A stretch of 39,727 nucleotides of DNA from Candidatus Cloacimonadota bacterium (GCA_034722995.1 JAYEOL010000063.1:1-39727), one strand, 5' to 3'. Counted from the stretch's first letter, positions 7,630 through 16,010 are shown. Program-made: numbers and translations. Notes: generated by a model not told the origin, from the sequence alone.

Positions 7630-8730
7630 ATGAAATGGCAGAACGAGTTAAGAAATAACATAGCATCAATAGAACAGTTACAAAAGTATATACAAATAAC
7701 TAATAGAAAAAAGAAAAGGTTAAAAAGAGTAATTAAAAGACACCCAATGAGTGTCTCTCAATACTATTTATCACTTATTGATTGGCACAATCCTGAAGAC
7801 CCTTTAAGGAAAATGGTAATCCCCTCAGTTGAAGAATTGAATCTTTCTGGCTCGTATGATACAAGTGGTGAATATGATAATACAAAGCTTATTGGACTTC
7901 AACATAAATACTCTCAAACAGCACTAATCTTGGCTACGAATAGATGTGCTTCATATTGCAGATTTTGCTTTCGAAAAAGAATGATTGGGTTACCTTCAGA
8001 AGAAATACTCCATAAATTTAGCATAGCAGTTAAATATATTGAAGAACATAAGGAAATTAACAATGTGCTTATAAGCGGTGGTGACCCACTTGTATTATCA
8101 ACAAGAATAATAGCAAAATTTTTAGAGAAACTATCTTATATTCCTCATTTGAATTTCATAAGATTTGGCAGTAAGGTGCCTGTATATTTACCTAACCGAA
8201 TTATTGAAGATGAAGAGCTTGGAAAATTATTTAAAAAATATTCATTACCAGATAGAAGAATATATGTAGTCACTCAGATAGACCATCCACGAGAAATTAC
8301 AACTCAATCAATTTTTGCTATAAACAAGTTACTGAAATCTGGAGTTATTTTAAATAACCAAACTGTACTTATGAAAGGTGTTAATGATGCCCCTAATACC
8401 TTAGCTGAGTTGCAAAATAGATTGGTTAGTATAGGTGTCAATCCTTATTATGTCTTTCAATGCAGACCTGTTAAGAGAGTTAAACACTTCTTCCAATTAC
8501 CTTTATACAAAGGGTATAAAATAGTTGAACAAGCTAAAACTATGCTTAACGGGCATAGCAAACGGTTCAAATATGTAATGTCACATAGAACAGGAAAAAT
8601 AGAAATTATTGGTATTATGGGGGACGAAATATACTTTAAATACCACCAAGCAAAAGACCCAAGAAATTATGGAAGATTCTTTAAGAAAAAACTTAATAAA
8701 ACAGCTGGATGGTTAGATGAATTAAATTGA
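7630..8730 (+). CDS. KamA-family radical SAM aminomutase-like protein
   Basis: A 366-residue protein of the lysine 2,3-aminomutase family. The radical SAM cluster motif CX3CX2C is C106, C110 and C113 (NRCASYCRFCFRKRMIG), and SGGDP follows at 149-153. Near the C-terminus, HRTGKIEIIG places K323 where the PLP-binding lysine of KamA sits in its glycine-rich GGKI motif, but the glycines are mostly missing. The length lies between EpmB (about 340) and KamA (about 415). Possible roles are L-lysine to L-beta-lysine conversion, a related amino acid, or lysine on EF-P. The strong GAGGAGAT ahead of the ATG sets the start. No EF-P or other lysine-fermentation gene is adjacent. Family assignment is firm; the substrate is open. 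Confidence 0.85.
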   Translation: MKWQNELRNNIASIEQLQKYIQITNRKKKRLKRVIKRHPMSVSQYYLSLIDWHNPEDPLRKMVIPSVEELNLSGSYDTSGEYDNTKLIGLQHKYSQTALILATNRCASYCRFCFRKRMIGLPSEEILHKFSIAVKYIEEHKEINNVLISGGDPLVLSTRIIAKFLEKLSYIPHLNFIRFGSKVPVYLPNRIIEDEELGKLFKKYSLPDRRIYVVTQIDHPREITTQSIFAINKLLKSGVILNNQTVLMKGVNDAPNTLAELQNRLVSIGVNPYYVFQCRPVKRVKHFFQLPLYKGYKIVEQAKTMLNGHSKRFKYVMSHRTGKIEIIGIMGDEIYFKYHQAKDPRNYGRFFKKKLNKTAGWLDELN

Positions 8731-8945
8731 TTTTTTTGTTGGAAAAAAATAGGGTAAATTCTTGACAATAGAGAGGGAGCATCAAAAAAGAGAAAAAAAT
8801 TAGATCGGAGAATGCAAAATTAATAGAGGATTAATTAGTTTAGTCTTTTATCAGCAGAAATGTAGTAATTATACAATCGTGCTTTACATCTCAAGAAATA
8901 CAATCAATTGTAAGTAAAAAAATAACTGTAATTTGTGGAGGCATA

Positions 8946-10538
8946 ATGTCTATTTCAATTTCACCTGAGGGCAGAAAATTTAAATTTCCAACCCCAGAAG
9001 AAAACAGAAAAGAGATAGAGAAATTAAAGAAAATATCGGAAAAACAGAGAGGACTTGGAAGAAAAATAGTAGTAGTTCAAGGAATGGGATTTGTTGGCTG
9101 CGTTATGGCAGCAGTTGTTGCAGATGCTGAAAATAGCAATGGAAATCCATATTATTTTGTTCACGGTCATCAGCGGGTTTCCAGACGCTCATTTTGGAAA
9201 ATTCCAATTATAAATAATGGTGAGTCACCAGTTCATGCAAAAGACCCTGAGATAAATAAAATCTTTCCAAGATGCGTAAAAGAAAAGAAAACATTGCGAG
9301 CAACATGGAGTAATTATGCATACAAATTAGCTGATATTGTAGTTGTAGATATTCAGTTAGATGCAACCAAACCAGATTTTGGGAATGCTGCCACAGGTTA
9401 TTGTGACTTGTCAGCTTTTAAATCAGGAATGCAAGTAGTTGGAAAGAATATTTCTCCAGAATGTTTAATATTAGTGGAAACTACCGTTCCGCCCGGAACT
9501 TGTGAACAAATTGTAAAGCCAGTAATAGAAGATGAATTCAAGAAAAGAGGAATTAATATTGATAAAAATCCTCCACTTGTTGCACATTCTTACGAAAGAG
9601 TAATGCCTGGTAAAAAATATGTTAAGTCTATCAGGAATTTCTGGCGTACTTTTTCTGGTGTGAATGAAAAAAGTGCTGATATGGCTGAAAATTTTCTAAA
9701 TAATGTTTTAGACACAGAACATTACCCACTTTACCGTCTTGACAACACGAATGCTTCTGAGCTTGCAAAGGTTTTGGAAAATTCCTATCGTGCCACAAAT
9801 ATTGCAATGATGCTTGAATGGGCAAAAATGGCTGAAAAGATAGGAGTTAACCTATTTGAAGTTATAAAATCAATAAAAGTTAGGAAAGGTACGCATGATA
9901 ATATGCGTAGACCCAGTTTGGGTGTTGGAGGATACTGTCTTACAAAGGACCCTGTTTTGGCAAATTGGGCAGCAGGTGATTTGTTTGGATTAGATGAAAA
10001 ACTTCCTATGGCTATTCACTCTGTAGATATTAACGATACAATGCCTACTCATACTATTAAACTGATTGATAAAGTGTTTCCAAGAATATCTGATAAGAGG
10101 ATAACTATTCTTGGTGTATCCTACCTTGAAGATGTGGGTGATACACGTCACTCTCCTTCAAAAATTCTTTGGGAACGATTGATAGCAAAAGATGCTGTTG
10201 TTTCCGTTCATGACCCGTTTGTGGAAACCTGGCATGAAGTAGGAAATATGAGAGTTGAGAAGAATATTAAAAAATCTTTATCTGATGCTGAGATTGTTAT
10301 TTTTGCTGTTGGTCACAAATCTTATCTTGATTTAAAACCAGAAGAAGTTGTAAAAGCATGTGGAAAATCTCCTTTGATAATTGATTGCTCAGATTTTCTC
10401 ACTGACGAAAAAATCATAAATTATCTGAAACTTGGCTGCGAAGTCAAAGGCGTTGGTAAAGGACATATTGAAAGATTAAAGGCAAAAGGTAAAAGTGTAG
10501 CACAAGCGTTCTCGCTTGTGTCTGATATATCTAAATAA
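8946..10538 (+). CDS. UDP-glucose/GDP-mannose dehydrogenase-family nucleotide-sugar dehydrogenase
   Basis: A 530-residue NAD-dependent enzyme that would oxidise a nucleotide sugar at C6 to the uronate. Rossmann motif GMGFVG is at 46-51, VETTVPPGT at 178-186, the ASELAKVLENSYRATNIA helix at 270-287 carries the usual Lys and Asn, and the catalytic Cys is C331 in GGYCLTKDP. The family normally reads GG.C.PKD, so Thr replaces Pro. The C-terminal UDP-binding domain (GVSYLEDVGDTRHSP) follows. It is longer than typical (about 430), with a 40-residue N-terminal extension. The last residues, VAQAFSLV, are encoded by a dispersed palindrome (10497-10521). GGAGG precedes the ATG. Likely product: precursor for the surface polysaccharide made by the cluster at 16-24 kb; exact sugar unknown. 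Confidence 0.85.
   Translation: MSISISPEGRKFKFPTPEENRKEIEKLKKISEKQRGLGRKIVVVQGMGFVGCVMAAVVADAENSNGNPYYFVHGHQRVSRRSFWKIPIINNGESPVHAKDPEINKIFPRCVKEKKTLRATWSNYAYKLADIVVVDIQLDATKPDFGNAATGYCDLSAFKSGMQVVGKNISPECLILVETTVPPGTCEQIVKPVIEDEFKKRGINIDKNPPLVAHSYERVMPGKKYVKSIRNFWRTFSGVNEKSADMAENFLNNVLDTEHYPLYRLDNTNASELAKVLENSYRATNIAMMLEWAKMAEKIGVNLFEVIKSIKVRKGTHDNMRRPSLGVGGYCLTKDPVLANWAAGDLFGLDEKLPMAIHSVDINDTMPTHTIKLIDKVFPRISDKRITILGVSYLEDVGDTRHSPSKILWERLIAKDAVVSVHDPFVETWHEVGNMRVEKNIKKSLSDAEIVIFAVGHKSYLDLKPEEVVKACGKSPLIIDCSDFLTDEKIINYLKLGCEVKGVGKGHIERLKAKGKSVAQAFSLVSDISK
10497..10521. repeat. GTAGCACA...TGTGT palindrome, copy 2, inside a reading frame
   Basis: CACAAGCG (10501-10508) pairs with CGCTTGTG (10513-10520) around a 4-base loop. 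The unit is a 25-base homologue of the copy at 5924-5948. Here it is read through in frame and supplies seven or eight residues of the dehydrogenase C-terminus before TAA. Confidence 0.7.
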
Positions 10539-10574
10539 TCGCCAATAATATAAAGGAAAAAGGAAAAAGGTAAC

Positions 10575-10591
10575 ACGGGACTCTGTCCCGT
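10575..10591. repeat. ACGGGAC-TCT-GTCCCGT hairpin
   Basis: A perfect 7-bp stem with a TCT loop, followed by a second weak hairpin (AACAGG 10608-10613 with CCTGTT 10619-10624). It shares the loop context ACTCTGT with the hairpin at 10681-10697. No T-run follows, so it is not an obvious terminator. Confidence 0.6.
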
Positions 10592-10680
10592 CTGTATTGA
10601 GCACGAAAACAGGCAAATCCTGTTAGATCAGTTGGCAAGTGTATTGGGTAGAATAATGAATAACGGATGTTGAGTGCCTG

Positions 10681-10697
10681 CCCCGACTCTGTCGGGG
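10681..10697. repeat. CCCCGAC-TCT-GTCGGGG hairpin
   Basis: A perfect 7-bp stem with the same TCT loop as the hairpin at 10575-10591, about 65 bases ahead of the next gene. The shared loop with a different but complementary stem suggests related mobile or regulatory repeats. Confidence 0.6.
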
Positions 10698-10761
10698 TGA
10701 GTGATGAAAAGATTGTTAAGGAATTATCTGTGCTATACCACTGAATTCAAATAATATAAAA

Positions 10762-12816
10762 ATGAAACGGATAAAATATCACCCGATTTTAGAGATAAAA
10801 GAAAAGAAGGAAATCCCATTTTACTGGAATGGCAAGAAACTTTTTGCCTATGAAGGTGAGATGATTGCCTCTGCCTTAATAGCAAACGGTATTTATGTTT
10901 TTGGCCATCATCCAAAAGATGATAGTCCGCAGGGAATATTTTGTGCAAATGGACAATGTGCTCAATGCGCTGTTATTGCAAATGGACTTCCTGTGAAATC
11001 TTGTATGACCTCAGTTCAAAAAAATATGATTGTGCAAAGTTGTGAAGGATTACCCAAGTTACCTGATATTACCGAACCCCCAATATTTGAATCTATTAAA
11101 GAGATAGAAACTGAGGTTTTAATTATTGGTGGTGGACCTTCTGGACTATCTGCTGCGATAGAGCTGTCAAAACATAATGTACCATTAATTCTTGTTGATG
11201 ACAAATCAGAATTGGGCGGGAAACTTGTTTTACAGACTCACAAATTTTTTGGGTCAATAAAAGATTGTTATGCAGGAACACGAGGGATTGAAATCGCTAA
11301 GATTTTAGCTAAAGAATTAAAGAATTATCATTCTGCAAAAGTGTGGACAGATAGTATCGTTCTGTTTATATTTAGTGACCAAAAAGTTGGAATTCTAAGA
11401 GATAATAAATATTTTCTTATAGCACCGAAAGTAATATTAAATGCTACTGGGGCAAGAGAAAAAATGCTGGCATTTCCAGGAAACACTTTGCCCGGAGTTT
11501 ATGGTGCTGGTGCTTTTCAAACTTTAGTTAATCGTGATTTAGTTTTGCCATCTGAAAGGATATTCATAATCGGTGGGGGAAATGTTGGACTGATTGCAGG
11601 CTATCATGCCTTCCAAGCAGGAATCGCGGTAGTGGGATTAGCAGAAGCTTTACCACAATGTGGTGGTTACAAAGTTCACGAAGATAAATTAAAGCGTTTA
11701 GGTGTACCCATTTACACATCCCATACCATAATTTCTGCAAATGGCAAAGATAGAGTTGAGTCTGTTACCATTGCCAAAGTTAATAAGGATTTTAATTATT
11801 TGGTAGGAACTGAAAAGACAATAGAATGTGATACAATTCTTATTGCAGTTGGTTTGGATTCTATTAATGAGTTTCAGAAAGAAGCTGAAGAAGCCAACAT
11901 GTCTGTTTATTCAACAGGCGATGCAAAAGAGATTGCAGAAGCATCTTCAGCTATGTTCAATGGAAAAATAGCAGGCATAAAAATTGCTAAAAAGTTAGGC
12001 AAATGTAAAATAGATATTCCGGACGAGTGGACCAGGAAAGCAGAGATTTTAAAAAGTCCGCCTGGGAAAATTCATCCATATATAATTCCTAAAAAAGAAT
12101 CTGGAGTATTTCCAGTATTACATTGTATTCAAGAAATTCCTTGTAATCCCTGTATCTCTGTGTGTCCATTAAATTCTATAAAAATTGAAGGTGATGGCTT
12201 ACTGGGTATTCCAAAATTTAAAGGAGAATGTTCAGGATGTGGACAATGTCTTACAATTTGTCCTGCTCTTGCCATAACATTAGTAGATTATCGTAAAGAT
12301 AAAGAATATCCCAGGGTGTCAATTCCTTATGAAGTTCAGAATCATCCAATAAAAATTGGAGACCAAATAAAAGCCGTTGATATAGAGGGTAATTTATTAG
12401 GCAATCTTGAAGTTGTAAAAATTCGGAATACAAAAACAAAAACTCAGATTATTCAAGTGAAATCGCAAAAAAGTATAGCTAAAAGAATTGCTGGAATAAG
12501 AATTCAAGATTTAGAGATTTCAAAGCCATTGGAAAAACCGATAATTCCCAAGATTGATGATGATGTGATTGTATGCCGTTGTGAACGAGTTACTGCTGGG
12601 GAGATTCGCAAATGGATAAGAAAGGGTGTAACAGATATGAATCAGCTGAAGCAGATAACGCGTGCCGGAATGGGAGCTTGCGGCTCAAAGACCTGCGAAA
12701 GTCTTATTCTAAAAATGTATATAGAAGAAGGTTATAGTTTGGCTCAGATTATGAGAAACACAAAGAGACCTTTATTTATTGAGGTTCCACTTGGAACTTT
12801 TTCAAATATGGAATAG
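10762..12816 (+). CDS. Multi-cofactor FAD/iron-sulfur dehydrogenase, electron-transfer subunit
   Basis: A 684-residue soluble protein. Modules in order: a [2Fe-2S] domain as in HcnA or the sarcosine oxidase alpha N-terminus (C61, C66, C69, C81); an FAD Rossmann motif GGGPSG (123-128) and a second dinucleotide site GGGNVG (271-276); two [4Fe-4S] motifs (C455, C461, C464, C468 and C490, C493, C496, C500); a BFD-like [2Fe-2S] domain (C605, C607, C640, C645). This matches the electron-transfer half of heterodimeric amine/amino-acid dehydrogenases (sarcosine oxidase, HcnABC, dye-linked proline or hydroxyproline dehydrogenase), with subunits that are often separate fused here. The partner flavoprotein follows 84 bases downstream. 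It would pass electrons from the substrate to a ferredoxin, NAD or quinone. Substrate unknown. No clear ribosome-binding site. Confidence 0.85.
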   Translation: MKRIKYHPILEIKEKKEIPFYWNGKKLFAYEGEMIASALIANGIYVFGHHPKDDSPQGIFCANGQCAQCAVIANGLPVKSCMTSVQKNMIVQSCEGLPKLPDITEPPIFESIKEIETEVLIIGGGPSGLSAAIELSKHNVPLILVDDKSELGGKLVLQTHKFFGSIKDCYAGTRGIEIAKILAKELKNYHSAKVWTDSIVLFIFSDQKVGILRDNKYFLIAPKVILNATGAREKMLAFPGNTLPGVYGAGAFQTLVNRDLVLPSERIFIIGGGNVGLIAGYHAFQAGIAVVGLAEALPQCGGYKVHEDKLKRLGVPIYTSHTIISANGKDRVESVTIAKVNKDFNYLVGTEKTIECDTILIAVGLDSINEFQKEAEEANMSVYSTGDAKEIAEASSAMFNGKIAGIKIAKKLGKCKIDIPDEWTRKAEILKSPPGKIHPYIIPKKESGVFPVLHCIQEIPCNPCISVCPLNSIKIEGDGLLGIPKFKGECSGCGQCLTICPALAITLVDYRKDKEYPRVSIPYEVQNHPIKIGDQIKAVDIEGNLLGNLEVVKIRNTKTKTQIIQVKSQKSIAKRIAGIRIQDLEISKPLEKPIIPKIDDDVIVCRCERVTAGEIRKWIRKGVTDMNQLKQITRAGMGACGSKTCESLILKMYIEEGYSLAQIMRNTKRPLFIEVPLGTFSNME

Positions 12817-12900
12817 CACACTGATGACTCTGATAAAACAGATTGACACAGAAAATGAAAAAATGTTTAAATTTTGTGTTTTTTGTAGTGAATAAGAAAT

Positions 12901-14052
12901 ATGAAAAAAAATTATGATGTAATTATTATTGGTGCAGGCTCAGTTGGTGTTCCAATAGCACTATCCCTGGCTGAGGAGAAATTTAGTGTTTTAGTTATTG
13001 ATAAATTACCTTCACCTGGACAGGGACAGAATAAAAAGGCAATTGGTGGAATTCGTGCCACTCATTCTGATAAAGCAAAAATTCATATCTCTTTGGAATC
13101 TATTGAGATTTTTTCTGCATGGAAAGCGAAATATGGCGATGACATAGAGTGGCAGGCAAATGGATATTCCTTTCCTGCTTATACGGATGAGCATGAGAAA
13201 ATGCTTAAAGACCTTCTCAAAATACAAAAAAATTTTGGCTTGAATATAGATTGGATTTCTTCTGATGAATATTTAGAATTAGTGCCAGGAATCTGTAAAG
13301 AAAATCTACACGGTTCAACCTTTTCACCAGAAGATGGAAGTGCATCACCACTTTTATCTTTGAATGCTTTTTATTTCAAAAGCAAAGAATTTGGTGCTGA
13401 ATATCATTTTAATGAAGAGGTTATTAGCACTAAAAATGAAAATAGTAAAATTAGCAGTATTGTGACAAATAGGGGAGAGTACAATTGCGAAATATTAATA
13501 AATGCTGCTGGAAATAACGCTAAAGAAATTGGCGAAATGGCTGGCGTAAAAATTCCAGTTCAACCCGATAGTCATGAAGGAGGCATTACTGAGCCTGTAC
13601 AAAGATTTTTTAAACCAATGGTTGTAGATTTGCGACCGGGTCTGGATTCCCAGAATTATTACTTTTATCAAAATACAGAAGGACAGGTTGTTTTTTGTAT
13701 CACTCCAGAGCCACCAATTGAAGGAACAGACAGCCGTTCTACATCAGTTTATCTGCCACAGGTATCCAGACGAATGATTGAATTATTTCCAAAATTAAAG
13801 AATATAAAAGTAAGACGAACCTGGCGAGGACAATATCCCGCAACACCAGACGGATTTCCAATTATTGGTAAAACAGAAATAGAAGGTTTTGTCCTTGCTG
13901 TAGGAATGTGTGGTCAGGGATTTATGCTTGGTCCTGGAATTGGTAAATTAATTGCAAGGTTAATGACAAACAATCTTTCAAAAGATGATAATGATAATTT
14001 AAATTCATTAAATTTATACAGAAATTTTGGTGAAGAAGAGAAGTTTAAATAA
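12901..14052 (+). CDS. DAO-family FAD oxidoreductase, catalytic subunit
   Basis: A 383-residue flavoprotein of the D-amino acid oxidase/glycine-sarcosine oxidase beta family. FAD motif GAGSVGVP lies near residue 11-18, followed by the acidic VLVID strand end. The C-terminal TPDGFPIIG and GMCGQGFMLGPGIGKLIA segments are typical of SoxB, HcnC and the beta subunit of proline dehydrogenase. It would oxidise the C-N bond of an amino acid or N-methyl amino acid and pass electrons to the iron-sulfur subunit encoded just upstream. Gene order (electron-transfer subunit first) matches known heterodimers. Start is ATG with no strong ribosome-binding site. Substrate not determinable: proline, hydroxyproline, sarcosine and glycine are all possible. 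Confidence 0.85.
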   Translation: MKKNYDVIIIGAGSVGVPIALSLAEEKFSVLVIDKLPSPGQGQNKKAIGGIRATHSDKAKIHISLESIEIFSAWKAKYGDDIEWQANGYSFPAYTDEHEKMLKDLLKIQKNFGLNIDWISSDEYLELVPGICKENLHGSTFSPEDGSASPLLSLNAFYFKSKEFGAEYHFNEEVISTKNENSKISSIVTNRGEYNCEILINAAGNNAKEIGEMAGVKIPVQPDSHEGGITEPVQRFFKPMVVDLRPGLDSQNYYFYQNTEGQVVFCITPEPPIEGTDSRSTSVYLPQVSRRMIELFPKLKNIKVRRTWRGQYPATPDGFPIIGKTEIEGFVLAVGMCGQGFMLGPGIGKLIARLMTNNLSKDDNDNLNSLNLYRNFGEEEKFK

Positions 14053-14146
14053 GTATAAATTTAGAATAATATTTGATAAATAACAGCTCAGAAACAAACC
14101 TTTTTTTTCTAACTAACTGATATTCAATAACTTTCAGAAATTTTAC

Positions 14147-14155
14147 TTATACACT
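14147..14155 (+). promoter_or_regulatory. Weak DnaA-box-like 9-mer
   Basis: TTATACACT, one mismatch from the TTATNCACA consensus, 77 bases ahead of the tandem pair at 14232-14251 and in the same orientation. Confidence 0.3.
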
Positions 14156-14182
14156 TTGTCAAAAAGTAAAGAAATTTAGTAA

Positions 14183-14208
14183 CTTGCGAATATTGTGCAC
14201 ATTACAAG
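14183..14208. repeat. Imperfect palindrome around GTGCAC in the convergent gap
   Basis: CTTG (14183-14186) and AAT pair with ATT and CAAG (14205-14208) around a central GTGCAC. It lies between the convergent gene blocks and near the DnaA-box-like pair. Its arms are only loosely like XerC/XerD arms. Confidence 0.3.
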
Positions 14209-14231
14209 AAATGGAGTCCCGCGAAACACAT

Positions 14232-14251
14232 TTATCCACAAGTTATACACA
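14232..14251 (+). promoter_or_regulatory. Tandem DnaA-box-like pair
   Basis: TTATCCACA (14232-14240) and TTATACACA (14243-14251) both fit the consensus TTATNCACA exactly, are in the same orientation and lie 2 bases apart. They lie just downstream of the minus-strand protease gene, in a gap where plus- and minus-strand blocks converge. No dnaA, dnaN, gyrase or parAB gene is nearby, so a chromosomal origin is not supported by context. Confidence 0.45.
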
Positions 14252-14258
14252 AAAAAAT

Positions 14259-16010
14259 TTATCGTATTATTGCTAATTTTAGAACATCAGTTCTACTGCC
14301 AGTTTTAAGCAGACAGAAGTATATTCCAGAAGCAATATTTACTTCTACAAATTCTATCAAGCAGGTTGAATATTTTTCACAAGAGCATTCTAATTTTTGC
14401 ACAAGTTCACCGCCAAAATTATAGATAAAAATTTCTGCTTTTCCGGAATTAACTGTTGAAAAGATAAATTTTCCGGCTTCAGCATTACTTACAAGATAAG
14501 GATTAGGAAAGAATTTGAAAACAGATTCATCTGAAATAATTGCAGTTTTCCAAACACAAGATTTATTTTCAAATTCATCTATTGCTGTTAATATAAAATT
14601 ATAAGTTCCTGAAGGTAAGGTTGTTATGTAATTTTGAGAATAAATATAAGTTGAATCATGAATCGGTATATATAAACTATCATGACCAGGATTATATTGG
14701 ATTGTGTACTTTATAAACGATGGGTCAATTGCGTGCCATAAAAATTGGACTAAATTTTTTTGCGATATGATTGAAAAATTTGTAATAAACGGAGCTTGAT
14801 TGTCGTCATCAAGGTAAAAGTTTAGAAATCTATCCCAGCGAGTTACTTGCACGAAAGAGAGTTGATAATATCCTCGGTCTAGCCAATTGCTAAAAAATCT
14901 AATTGAAGATTGTGGAAAATAAATTGACATTCTGCCAATGTCTGATACAATTTCGTTATTATATACTGCGATAGAATGAACAATCATGGAATCAATAGCA
15001 GATAACATTTCGTTAGAAGGTTCCTGAAATTCTTCATAATTTTTGAGTTCTGAAAAAAATTGATATATATCAATTGAACTGTTGAAGATATAATCACTAT
15101 CAATATTAGTGAAAATTTCACAATAAATATCATTGTAAAGGGTATCGGAAAAGTTTTTTGTAAAATTTGCTAATCCATTTTGAAATTCGTTGAAATACGA
15201 AGTATTAATAGCAGACATTGAAATATTTCCACCAATTTGGTATCCTAATAAATAAGAATTAATATATTGCTCTACAATTTTGGATGAGAAATCTATAGGA
15301 GAGCAAGTCGGGTTCTCGGCAAGAAAGTTGAAAATTCCACATTGCGGATAAATACTGTCTCCATAGTATAATCCGTCTTCCGGCACCTCTTCTTCTGAGC
15401 CAATTACAAAATCGCAATACTCGTAAACCTCTCCAATTACTTCTGGCATTTGCATAAGGCAGGCGTCAAAAGCAAGAATATTAAGATGATAATTTATATT
15501 GGAAATTGCTTGATTCAACTCTCCATTTGCCACACTAATATTGCTTCCAGCTTGGGTATCGCTGCAGACATATTTTGTGCCTTCATCATCTTTTCGCCAA
15601 CCATTTCCATGGTCCCAGAGAATTAGCATTCTTTTTTTAGATGGATAGGTGGAAAATCCCCAATTGGCAAAGTCTGAGATTTCATCCGGGTTTGCAGAAT
15701 TTATTTCTCCTAAATCGTTCAATAGTATTGAACCTATTGAATTTGGGTTTTCATCATAAGTAATGAGATACCTTCTGGCAGTAGAAAAATTAAAATGTGA
15801 TGATTGTTCGTCTTTTGGGTCAACTTGAACTATTATTTTAACTGAATCGGAATAGTTAACGCTCTCCATTTCGTTTATATCATCAGAAGCAGCATTAAAA
15901 AGGGTATTGTCCGCCGCCATATAGACAAGGACAGTCCATTCAGGAGCTGCGAAAAGCAGAGATGAAAGGAAGATAAAAAATAAACAAATAAATATCCAAA
16001 CCGATTTCAT
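14259..16010 (-). CDS. Secreted clostripain-like (C11) cysteine peptidase with C-terminal sorting-type domain
   Basis: 583 residues from the chosen ATG at 16010. A longer frame reaches 16070, but the 16010 start gives an ideal signal peptide: MKS, hydrophobic WIFICLFFIFLSSLLF, cut near AA-PEW. The peptidase domain begins WTVLVYMAADN. The catalytic pair is H134 (LWDHGNGW) and C184 (AFDACLMQMPE), both intact. A middle Ig-like region (NFILTAIDEFENKS) is followed by a C-terminal domain of about 80 residues starting FFPNPY and ending SGIYFCLLKTGSRTDVLKLAIIR, which resembles type IX secretion/FlgD-like tails of FCB bacteria. Family members cleave after Arg. No type IX machinery lies in the window, so the secretion route is inferred. 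It is the last gene of the minus-strand polysaccharide cluster, 19 bases after a GT9 gene. Confidence 0.85.
   Translation of the reverse strand: MKSVWIFICLFFIFLSSLLFAAPEWTVLVYMAADNTLFNAASDDINEMESVNYSDSVKIIVQVDPKDEQSSHFNFSTARRYLITYDENPNSIGSILLNDLGEINSANPDEISDFANWGFSTYPSKKRMLILWDHGNGWRKDDEGTKYVCSDTQAGSNISVANGELNQAISNINYHLNILAFDACLMQMPEVIGEVYEYCDFVIGSEEEVPEDGLYYGDSIYPQCGIFNFLAENPTCSPIDFSSKIVEQYINSYLLGYQIGGNISMSAINTSYFNEFQNGLANFTKNFSDTLYNDIYCEIFTNIDSDYIFNSSIDIYQFFSELKNYEEFQEPSNEMLSAIDSMIVHSIAVYNNEIVSDIGRMSIYFPQSSIRFFSNWLDRGYYQLSFVQVTRWDRFLNFYLDDDNQAPFITNFSIISQKNLVQFLWHAIDPSFIKYTIQYNPGHDSLYIPIHDSTYIYSQNYITTLPSGTYNFILTAIDEFENKSCVWKTAIISDESVFKFFPNPYLVSNAEAGKFIFSTVNSGKAEIFIYNFGGELVQKLECSCEKYSTCLIEFVEVNIASGIYFCLLKTGSRTDVLKLAIIR

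Noticed and set aside
14183-14208. dif recombination site
   Set aside because: The arms are only loosely like XerC/XerD arms, and I cannot test position against GC skew.
14053-14258. Chromosomal replication origin
   Set aside because: Two or three DnaA-like 9-mers are too few, no dnaA, dnaN or partition gene is near, and the flanking genes converge.
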